From assembly GCA_031255325.1 (NCBI GenBank), contig JAIRST010000004.1, positions 1 through 5,009 of the forward strand: DNA of 5,009 bases. The letters are read 5' to 3'. Below, in pieces: positions 1 through 5,009 of this stretch. Position 1 is the first letter of the stretch, and each line of letters begins with the position of its first letter. The notes under the pieces were generated by a model. That model was not told the origin of the DNA, did not search any database, and saw only the letters and a program-made list of their open reading frames with translations. The DNA comes from Holosporales bacterium (GTDB taxonomy: Bacteria > Pseudomonadota > Alphaproteobacteria > UBA3830 > JAIRMZ01). A program made the position numbers and the translations under genes.

Positions 1-104
1 CCAAAGAACTCTCCGATATGATCGTTACCCAACATGGCTATGCTGCCAATACCAAAGTCATCTCTACCGTCGCTGAAATGCTCTCCCTCCTCGAACGCCT
101 CTAA
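1..104 (+). CDS. Flagellar hook/rod-family protein, C-terminal end (partial)
   Basis: Only the last 33 residues and the TAA stop are in the window; the reading frame begins at base 3 and the 5' part lies off the left edge. The visible tail has the pattern hhVxQxGYxANxKVIxTVxEMLxxL. This is the C-terminal helix typical of flagellar axial proteins (FlgE hook, FlgK hook-associated protein, FlgG/FlgF rod; Flg_bbr_C-type domain), where it packs in the inner tube of the hook or rod. The TQ-Y-ANTKVIST-EML pattern seems closest to FlgE or FlgK, but 33 residues cannot decide, so no symbol is given. The sequence is rich in CTC, TCC and ACC codons and poor in G, unlike gyrA downstream. No T-tailed hairpin follows the stop; only a weak CGCCT/AGGCG inverted repeat is present at 121-143. 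Confidence 0.68.
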   Translation, partial: KELSDMIVTQHGYAANTKVISTVAEMLSLLERL

Positions 105-125
105 TCAATACCAAAAACATCGCCT

Positions 126-188
126 CCTCCTAAAGAATAGGCGCTCCTGCTTAATCGGTACCCTCTCACAGCCACCCCCCCTCCTAAA
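126..188 (-). repeat. Two copies of CCTCCTAAA (TTTAGGAGG on the minus strand)
   Basis: CCTCCTAAA occurs at 126-134 and again at 180-188. Read on the minus strand each is TTTAGGAGG, a near-ideal Shine-Dalgarno sequence. Each is followed within a few bases by a start codon (ATG at 120-118, GTG at 175-173). The reading frames they would open are only 17 and 24 codons long and resemble nothing I recognise. The repeat is visible; any function is open. Confidence 0.35.
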
Positions 189-278
189 TTAAACGCTGCT
201 GCCTAAAAGAACAATAAAAGCTCTTGTCATACAAAAAAAACCCCTCTTACCTGAAATACCGGAAACGGTCTTCTGTCC

Positions 279-307
279 CTGACTGCTATCCCTTTTTGGT
301 ATAAAAT
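279..307 (+). promoter_or_regulatory. Possible sigma-70-type promoter upstream of ssb
   Basis: CTGACT (279-284) and TAAAAT (302-307) are separated by 17 bases and match the -35 and -10 consensus at 4/6 and 5/6 positions. A start near 314 would give ssb an untranslated leader of about 235 bases containing the palindrome and stem-loop below. Other weak -10-like hexamers lie nearer the gene (for example TATGCT at 518-523), so this is one candidate rather than a settled promoter. Confidence 0.3.
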
Positions 308-407
308 GAATACCTTGCTTATGGATCATTAAATGCCATTGCTTCTTGACGGAACAAAAAGCATGTCTTCTCCCTTCTCATTACATGAAAAACGCTCTTA
401 TCCTTTT

Positions 408-421
408 AATTGTTAACAATT
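408..421. promoter_or_regulatory. 14-bp perfect palindrome, possible operator
   Basis: AATTGTTAACAATT is its own reverse complement over all 14 bases and lies about 130 bases before the ssb start. Perfect dyads of this size are typical binding sites for dimeric repressors. It does not match the alphaproteobacterial LexA pattern (GTTC-N7-GTTC), so SOS control of ssb is not supported. The regulator is unknown, and AT-rich palindromes also arise by chance. Confidence 0.35.
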
Positions 422-426
422 CCAGT

Positions 427-471
427 GGGATTGCCTTACAAGATAAGGAGAAATTCTTATAGGGTAATCCT
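427..471 (+). other. Long stem-loop with GAAA loop in the ssb leader
   Basis: An outer stem pairs 427-437 with 461-471 (11 pairs). A five-base bulge (438-442) follows on the 5' side, then an inner stem of seven pairs (443-449 with 454-460) closes on a GAAA tetraloop at 450-453. Four of the eighteen pairs are G-U (427/471, 433/465, 436/462, 448/455). They pair only in plus-strand RNA and would be A-C mismatches in the opposite transcript. This favours an RNA element made in the direction of ssb over a DNA operator. No T tract follows, so it is not a standard terminator. It may be a leader element affecting ssb translation or mRNA stability. I recognise no named family. Confidence 0.45.
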
Positions 472-548
472 CGTAAATATCTATTGGTCTATTAAACACG
501 ACGACTTTTTGATAAGGTATGCTTGGACATTAAGAGATGGAAAAAATT

Positions 549-989
549 ATGGCCGGTACTATTAATAAAGTAATTTTAGTGGGAAATTTAGGGCGTGATC
601 CTGAAACGCGGCAGACGCAAGATGGCACAAAGGTCGCCAATTTTACACTTGCAACCTCTGACTCTTGGAAAGATAAGATCAGTGGAGAGCGCAAAGATCG
701 GACAGAGTGGCATCGTATTGTTATTTTCAACACAAACCTTGCGGATATAGCTGAGCGTTATTTGCACAAAGGATCAAAGGTTTATATCGAAGGACAGTTG
801 CAGACGCGTCGTTGGCAAGATGCAGGAGGGATAGAAAAATATACAACAGAAATCGTTTTAACGCGTTATCGCGGAGAATTGGCTATTCTAGACAACCGCT
901 CTTTTAATGAGGGAAATGAGCATAACGCCTCTGTGCCTTCAAATGTTCCCGAAACTTCTACGGATTTCGATGATGATATTCCATTTTAA
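549..989 (+). CDS. ssb: Single-stranded DNA-binding protein SSB
   Basis: SSB is a homotetrameric OB-fold protein that coats single-stranded DNA in replication, recombination and repair and recruits partner proteins. From ATG 549 the product is 146 aa and opens MAGTINKVILVGNLG, the usual family N-terminus. With this start the DNA-stacking residues Trp40, Trp54 and Phe60 and the interface His55 fall at the mature E. coli SSB positions, and a further Trp is at 89. The OB fold spans about residues 5-112, followed by a short disordered linker (about 113-138). The acidic tip FDDDIPF at 140-146 is the partner-binding tail. An in-frame ATG at 537 would add MEKI, which the family lacks; it has AAGAG directly against it. 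ATG 549 has only a modest GGA (539-541) as ribosome site. gyrA follows after 24 bases, so the two are probably co-transcribed. Length is at the short end because the linker is brief. Confidence 0.96.
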   Translation: MAGTINKVILVGNLGRDPETRQTQDGTKVANFTLATSDSWKDKISGERKDRTEWHRIVIFNTNLADIAERYLHKGSKVYIEGQLQTRRWQDAGGIEKYTTEIVLTRYRGELAILDNRSFNEGNEHNASVPSNVPETSTDFDDDIPF

Positions 990-1013
990 ACGTAGATAAC
1001 ATGAGTATTTTTG

Positions 1014-3671
1014 ATGATCGATAGTACAAACGACGCTATTCCTGTTTCCCTTGAAGAGGAGATGCGTAAGTCTTATCTCGACTATGCGATGAGTGTTATC
1101 GTTGCGCGTGCATTGCCTGATGTGCGCGATGGCTTAAAACCTGTTCATCGTCGCATTTTGTACGGCATGAAAGAAGGTGGATGCGACTATAATAAACCCT
1201 ACCGTAAATCTGCACGTATCGTTGGGGATGTTATGGGTAAATTTCATCCTCATGGAGATGCGCCTATTTACGGAGCCCTGGTGCGCATGGCGCAAAATTT
1301 TTCGATGGAAAATCCTCTTGTTGATGGGCAAGGGAACTTTGGCTCAGTTGATGGTGACTCAGCGGCAGCGATGCGCTATACGGAAGCGCGTCTTACCAAG
1401 ATTGCGCATGCCCTTTTGGACGAGCTCGATTTTGATACTGTAGATTTCAGTCCAAACTATGATGATTCCACAGTTGAGCCTAGATTATTACCGGCTCGAT
1501 TTCCAAATTTATTAGTTAATGGTGCCAGTGGTATCGCCGTTGGTATGGCAACGAATATTCCGACGCATAATTTAGGGGAAGTTATTGCTGCGTGTCGGGC
1601 GCTTTTAAAAAATCCAGATATAGCCCTGAAAGAACTGTTGGAAATCGTTCAGGGACCTGATTTTCCAACGGGCGGCGTGATTCTGGGGCGTCGAGGGATC
1701 GAAGAAGCCTATATAACAGGGCGTGGATCGATCTTGGTACGTGCCAAAACGACCATCGAGGAAATTCGCAAGGATCGATGGGCAATTGTCGTTACGGAAA
1801 TTCCTTATCAAGTAAATAAAGCGCGCCTTGTTGAAAGGATTGCCGCCCTCGTTCAAGATAAAACAATTGAAGGTATTTCGGATTTGCGTGATGAATCCGA
1901 TCGCGATGGAATTCGTGTTGTTATTGAACTGAAGCGGGATGCCTCTCCTGATATAATATTGAATCAGCTTCTGCGGCACACCGCATTACAGACAAGCTTT
2001 AGTGTCAATATGCTGGCTTTAGATCACGGCAGACCGCGGCTCATGTCGCTACAGGATATCCTTGAAGCATTTTTGCTGTTCCGTCGTGAAGTCGTATTAC
2101 GTCGTGCACGTTTTGAATTAAAAAAGGCTCGTGACCGTGGACATATTTTAGTAGGGCTTGTTATTGCTATAGATCACATTGATGAGGTGATCGCACTTAT
2201 TCGGGCAAGTGCCGATACGCAAGCGGCAAAACGTGCACTGCTAGAGCGTTCTTGGCCCGCTGGAGAAACAGCGATGCTGGTTGATCTTATTGACGATCCG
2301 CAAAGTGTTGTGTCAGAGGGGCAATGTCGTCTGACAGAAACGCAGGCACAGGCAATTCTCGATTTGAAATTACATCGTTTAACGGGGCTAGAACGAGCGA
2401 AAGTTGTCCAAGAAATTGAAGATATTTCTGCTCGTATCCGCGATTTATTAGATATTTTACGGTCTCCAGAACGTGTTTCTCTGATTATTGATACGGACCT
2501 TGCAAGCCTTCAAGAAGAATTTTCTATACCGCGTAAAACCAATATTGAAGGCGATCATCGTGAAATTGAAGACGAAGATTTAGTGCAGCACGAAAGCATG
2601 GTTATTACCGTCAGTCACCAAGGCTACATCAAGCGTGTTCCATCTGCCAGTTATCGCTTACAACGCCGTGGCGGTAAAGGACGCACGAGCATGACGACGA
2701 AAGAAGAAGATTTCGTCCACGATCTATTTGTTGCAGATACGCATACTCCTATTTTATTTTTCTCAACAATAGGAAAGGTCTATCAAACAAAAGTCTATCG
2801 CTTGCCGGTGGGGACACCTCAGGCACGTGGAAAAGCGGTGATTAATTTACTTCCTGTTACGCAAAGCGAGACAATTTCCACTGTTCTTCCTTTACTTGGA
2901 GAGCCTTCAGAATGGGAAGATCGCAGCATCATTTTTGCTACTTCTCATGGAACAGTGCGCCGCAATCGTTTGAGCGATTTTTTAAATATCAAGACTAATG
3001 GCAAAATAGCAATGAAACTCGAAGAAGAAGAGAAGCTTATTGCAGTGAATGTATGTGGGGCAGATGATGAGGTATTATTGGCAACGCGATTAGGCAAATG
3101 TGCACGGTTCTCTGTAGAAACATTACGGATTTTTTCTGGACGAACTTCTACGGGCGTACGAGGTATGCGGTTGGCTTCTAACGACGCAGTGATTGCGATG
3201 GCTATTTTGCATCCAGGGAAAGCAACTTCTGAAGAGCGTGAAGCTTATGTGCACCATGCAAATTGGCAGCGCCACACGCCAGAAGAAGATTTATTTGCGG
3301 AACGAGCGACGGTATCCCTTCCTCAGGAGCGTCTTGAACAGATGGCAGCAGCAGAGCAAATGATTTTAACGGTGACCGAACGTGGCTATGGGAAACGGAC
3401 ATCTTCTTATGAATATCGAACGACAGGACGCGGTGCACAGGGCGTTAAGAATATAGAAATTAGCGCGAAAAATGGTAAAGCGGTAGCTGTCTTTCCTGTA
3501 GATGAAGCAGATGACGTGATGCTTGTGACGGATAAAGGACAACTTATTCGTTGTTCTGTCTCAGAGATTCGTGTTACAGGCCGCGCAACCCAAGGTGTTA
3601 TCCTCTTTCGTATAGACGCAGACGAAAAAGTTGTTTCGGCTGTACGTGTTTTTGAGGGAGAAGAATCATAA
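1014..3671 (+). CDS. gyrA: DNA gyrase subunit A
   Basis: GyrA is the breakage-reunion subunit of gyrase (A2B2), which adds negative supercoils using ATP. The 885-aa product starts at ATG 1014; a TTG at 1011 would add one residue. Numbering then equals E. coli GyrA. It has catalytic Arg121-Tyr122 in AAMRYTEAR, DNA-bending Ile174 in NGASGIAVGMATNIP, the tower and coiled-coil region to about 510, and the GyrA box QRRGGKG at 550-556. The box separates gyrase from topoisomerase IV ParC. A C-terminal beta-pinwheel and acidic tail (FEGEES) follow. Residues about 733-779 form an insertion between pinwheel blades of the kind seen in alphaproteobacteria. In the quinolone pocket (HPHGDAPIYG) positions 83, 84 and 87 are Ala, Pro and Gly instead of Ser, Ala and Asp. 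No strong Shine-Dalgarno precedes the start; GAG at 1003-1005 is weak. A 7-codon frame ATG 1001-TAG 1024 overlaps the start. No GC-rich terminator follows. Confidence 0.97.
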   Translation: MIDSTNDAIPVSLEEEMRKSYLDYAMSVIVARALPDVRDGLKPVHRRILYGMKEGGCDYNKPYRKSARIVGDVMGKFHPHGDAPIYGALVRMAQNFSMENPLVDGQGNFGSVDGDSAAAMRYTEARLTKIAHALLDELDFDTVDFSPNYDDSTVEPRLLPARFPNLLVNGASGIAVGMATNIPTHNLGEVIAACRALLKNPDIALKELLEIVQGPDFPTGGVILGRRGIEEAYITGRGSILVRAKTTIEEIRKDRWAIVVTEIPYQVNKARLVERIAALVQDKTIEGISDLRDESDRDGIRVVIELKRDASPDIILNQLLRHTALQTSFSVNMLALDHGRPRLMSLQDILEAFLLFRREVVLRRARFELKKARDRGHILVGLVIAIDHIDEVIALIRASADTQAAKRALLERSWPAGETAMLVDLIDDPQSVVSEGQCRLTETQAQAILDLKLHRLTGLERAKVVQEIEDISARIRDLLDILRSPERVSLIIDTDLASLQEEFSIPRKTNIEGDHREIEDEDLVQHESMVITVSHQGYIKRVPSASYRLQRRGGKGRTSMTTKEEDFVHDLFVADTHTPILFFSTIGKVYQTKVYRLPVGTPQARGKAVINLLPVTQSETISTVLPLLGEPSEWEDRSIIFATSHGTVRRNRLSDFLNIKTNGKIAMKLEEEEKLIAVNVCGADDEVLLATRLGKCARFSVETLRIFSGRTSTGVRGMRLASNDAVIAMAILHPGKATSEEREAYVHHANWQRHTPEEDLFAERATVSLPQERLEQMAAAEQMILTVTERGYGKRTSSYEYRTTGRGAQGVKNIEISAKNGKAVAVFPVDEADDVMLVTDKGQLIRCSVSEIRVTGRATQGVILFRIDADEKVVSAVRVFEGEES

Positions 3672-3678
3672 AAAATAA

Positions 3679-3948
3679 TTTAATGATTTTTATCTTTTAA
3701 ATCGCGTTTTAGTGCTGATGATACATGAGGTTATTTGTATTTTAGAAGAGCGTATTGCTAGCATTGAAGATATTGATAAAGCTTTTGTACGAGAAGTACA
3801 GCGCCCGATAGGACCATTGAGCTGGACAGATTTTATTGGGTTAGATATAGCTTTAAATATTGTGAAGATTATGTCACTTGCGGAGGATTGGAGCGCAAAT
3901 CCGGTCGATGGTTTTTTGTGTCTGATGAAGGAAGAGGATAAAAGATGA
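3679..3948 (+). pseudogene. 3-hydroxyacyl-CoA dehydrogenase C-terminal domain remnant
   Basis: The full enzyme oxidises 3-hydroxyacyl-CoA with NAD in beta-oxidation or butyryl-CoA metabolism. Here only the helical C-terminal domain remains. The frame is open from 3679, just after the gyrA stop. It reads LLNRVLVLMIHEV (compare the family's hhxNRhLxPhhNEA), then ILEERIASIEDIDKA, then GPLSWTDFIGLD, all hallmark segments of that domain. The Asn of the NR motif (3700-3702) corresponds to an active-site residue. The NAD-binding Rossmann domain and the Ser/His/Glu catalytic residues are absent; upstream is gyrA. The end is also cut: the expected KTGRGFY terminus is missing before TGA 3946-3948. A GTG (3712) or ATG (3718) could start a 78- or 76-aa product, but neither has a ribosome site and both lie after the conserved NR. 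The stop overlaps the next start (ATGA). A translated fragment cannot be excluded, but dehydrogenase activity is very unlikely. Confidence 0.72.
3934..3947 (+). promoter_or_regulatory. Ribosome binding site and ATGA overlap of the methyltransferase
   Basis: GAGG at 3934-3937, within a purine-rich AAGGAAGAGG stretch, lies 7 bases before ATG 3945. The ATG overlaps the TGA of the preceding remnant. This is the best Shine-Dalgarno in the window and fixes the methyltransferase start. The overlap suggests translational coupling that survived, or arose from, truncation of the upstream gene. Confidence 0.6.
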
Positions 3949-4759
3949 GTAAAGATCGGTTTGCGTTTGGAAAGAACTGGACGAAGTTTTTAAAAGTAGT
4001 AGATGAGGAGCGCATTAAGGAAGCAGAGCGAAGTTTGCTTGAAACCCTTAAAGAGAAGGATCTTACGGGAAAGCGCTTTCTGGATATCGGCAGCGGCAGT
4101 GGTTTGTTCAGTCTGGCAGCTTATCGTTTGGGGGCCGAAGTTATTTCCTTTGACTATGATGCAGACAGTGTACGTTGCACGCAGGAATTGAAAAACGCTA
4201 GGGGGGGGATACCTCTCGGTTGTGGAGCGTCTTTCAGGGTTCAGTCTTGGATAAAGAGATGCTTCAAAGTCTTGGCACCTTTGACATTGTTTATTCTTGG
4301 GGCGTGCTGCATCACACAGGGAACATGAAACAAGCTTTTGAAAACATCGTTCTTCTTGTGAACCCCAGCGGAAAGCTTTTCATCTCTATCTATAATGATC
4401 AGGGAAAGTACAGCAAAGGATGGCATTTCGTGAAAAAAACGTACAATTGTTGGCCAATATTGCGTCCCATTATTATTACTCTTAGCGGTCTATGGCTGTG
4501 GAAATACCGCATTGCTTGGGGAATGGTACGCTATATGAACCATTTCAAGTTTCTGATTTCCTATAAGGAAAATCGTGGCATGTCAATCTATCGTGACTTA
4601 GTCGATTGGGTAGGGGGGTATCCGTTTGAGGTCGCCAAGCCTGAACAAGTCTTCGATTTCTTTCAGGGAAAAGGTTTCAGCCTAAAATATCTTAAAACTT
4701 GTGCAGGAAGACATGGCTGTAATGAATTCGTTTTCCAGGAATCTATCTCTTTCTCTTAA
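3945..4759 (+). pseudogene. Class I SAM-dependent methyltransferase, frameshifted at a G8 tract
   Basis: The two halves are one gene in two frames. The first half (3945 to about 4208) begins MSKDRFAFGKNW and carries SAM-binding motif I, FLDIGSGSGLF, at residues 45-55, with acidic Asp70 (SFDYD) at the end of strand 2. The second half reads on from about 4208 with GSVLDKEMLQSLG, motif IV region FDIVYSWGVLHHTG (4280-4321), LFISIYNDQG, RGMSIYRDLVDWVGGYPFEVAKPE and the terminal GCNEFVF. These belong, in this order, to one family of stand-alone bacterial methyltransferases of unknown substrate. As written, frame one runs out at a stop at 4328 (127 aa, no motif IV). One extra G or two fewer at 4201-4208 restores a protein of 271 or 270 aa. 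The second half alone could start at TTG 4220 (179 aa) but would lack the SAM site. Sequencing error, true loss, transcriptional slippage or phase variation are all possible. The GG-rich stretch at 4613-4618 is in frame. Confidence 0.85.
4201..4208 (+). repeat. Run of eight G inside the methyltransferase gene
   Basis: Eight consecutive G lie exactly where the frame shifts. The upstream frame reads AGG GGG GGG ATA, while the downstream frame needs GGG GAT. Nine or six G would join them. Tracts of this length are prone to polymerase slippage and, in several bacteria, act as ON/OFF switches; they are also a classic source of sequencing error. The only downstream fold seen is a weak four-pair stem (4213-4216 with 4224-4227), so a programmed ribosomal -1 frameshift is poorly supported. 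Confidence 0.8.
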
Positions 4760-5009
4760 CCTGGCGAGGTGTAAGGTTTCTCATAAGATGGCTATATGCC
4801 CTACGTTTTTAACATACTCTTTACTTTAGCAGGAAGTAATTAATTCTAATAATTGCGAATCTAATCCAGCAGTATCCATAAAAGGTACGTATATATTTCC
4901 TCTTTAATGCGTAGCTAGGGCGTAAGAATATAACAAACCCCACATCTTCTCAAGTATAAATTAGCAGTTTTTAATTTTACAAAATTTATATTTACCAAAG
5001 CAGCCTTAA
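4760..5009. other. AT-rich 3' region without a supportable gene
   Basis: The last 250 bases are AT-rich with no frame of convincing length. Weak alternative hairpins (ACCT/AGGT at 4759-4770, AACCT/AGGTT at 4758-4778) follow the methyltransferase stop without a T tract, so they are not a convincing terminator. An AATTTT-AC-AAAATT dyad lies near 4974-4987. The minus strand holds a promoter-like pair (4925-4953) and a 17-codon frame (4826-4879), discussed as a possible gene remnant. Confidence 0.6.
4925..4953 (-). promoter_or_regulatory. Possible minus-strand promoter
   Basis: Read on the minus strand, TTGAGA (4953-4948) and TATTCT (4930-4925) are 17 bases apart, matching the -35 and -10 consensus at 5/6 and 4/6. 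Transcription would head leftward from about 4918, over an AGAGGAAA purine stretch (4903-4896) toward an ATG at 4879. The region is AT-rich, so a chance match is quite possible. Confidence 0.22.

Larger units (their letters stand above)
105..548. other. Gene-free stretch between the flagellar gene and ssb
   Basis: This gap of about 440 bases has no open frame of convincing length or family pattern on either strand. Bases 105-300 are strongly C-rich on the plus strand and include a run of seven C (175-181) and two copies of CCTCCTAAA (126-134 and 180-188). A small ACCG-GAAA-CGGT hairpin lies at 258-269. From about 300 the base composition becomes AT-rich and contains the elements listed separately: a promoter-like pair, a 14-bp palindrome and a long stem-loop. 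No tRNA-like fold was seen. Confidence 0.7.

Noticed and set aside
121..143. CGCCT/AGGCG inverted repeat after the flagellar gene as a terminator
   Set aside because: Only five pairs around a 13-base loop and no T tract.
333..416. 27-codon plus-strand frame from ATG 333
   Set aside because: Weak ribosome site, no family pattern, and it runs into the palindrome; more likely leader or non-coding sequence.
105..530. Replication origin suggested by the skew change
   Set aside because: No cluster of TTATNCACA-type DnaA boxes and no AT-rich unwinding repeats; the skew change alone is not enough.
530..733. Minus-strand open frame opposite ssb (67 aa)
   Set aside because: It lies antisense to a clear ssb gene with no family pattern; a shadow of ssb codons.
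1605..1979. 124-aa minus-strand frame inside gyrA
   Set aside because: Fully inside conserved gyrA, no recognisable motifs; a shadow frame, as are the other frames inside gyrA.
3669..3692. Terminator directly after gyrA
   Set aside because: The A-run/T-run pairing is A-T only with no GC stem; too weak to call.
4201..4230. Programmed -1 ribosomal frameshift
   Set aside because: A G-run can slip, but the downstream stem has only four pairs and no pseudoknot was evident; replication or transcription slippage or error is simpler.

Overview
The window reads as alphaproteobacterial chromosome. By base counting it is AT-leaning (about 45% G+C in gyrA, less between genes). The two intact genes are housekeeping genes for DNA handling: a single-stranded DNA-binding protein (ssb) followed 24 bases later by DNA gyrase subunit A (gyrA). 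SSB and GyrA, including a GyrA C-terminal insertion typical of alphaproteobacteria, look like Rhodospirillales/Acetobacteraceae-type proteins. That placement comes from remembered family patterns, not a search.

Layout: (1) 1-104, the last 34 codons (including the stop) of a flagellar hook/rod-family gene cut by the window edge. (2) 105-548, a gene-free stretch. It is very C-rich up to about 300, then holds a possible promoter, a 14-bp perfect palindrome and a long stem-loop with a GAAA loop in the presumed ssb leader. (3) 549-989, ssb. (4) 1014-3671, gyrA, with Ala-Pro-x-x-Gly where quinolone-susceptible enzymes usually have Ser-Ala-x-x-Asp. (5) 3679-3948, the C-terminal domain of a 3-hydroxyacyl-CoA dehydrogenase without its NAD-binding half, starting directly after the gyrA stop. 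(6) 3945-4759, a class I SAM-dependent methyltransferase broken by a frameshift at a run of eight G. (7) 4760-5009, AT-rich and without a supportable gene, though the minus strand shows a promoter-like pair and a possible tiny gene remnant.

Functionally, ssb and gyrA form a replication/topology pair, probably co-transcribed. The tail of the window looks like a decay or rearrangement zone: a truncated gene, a frameshifted gene and an AT-rich remainder. GC skew changes from strongly C-rich (100 C against 40 G in bases 1-300) to G-rich from about 420 onward. This suggests that the flagellar gene and the ssb-gyrA block lie in opposite replication contexts, or that a rearrangement joined them.

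I do not see a clearly new biological system. The best leads are the G8-tract methyltransferase (possible ON/OFF switch), the structured ssb leader, the atypical quinolone pocket of GyrA, and the skew switch.
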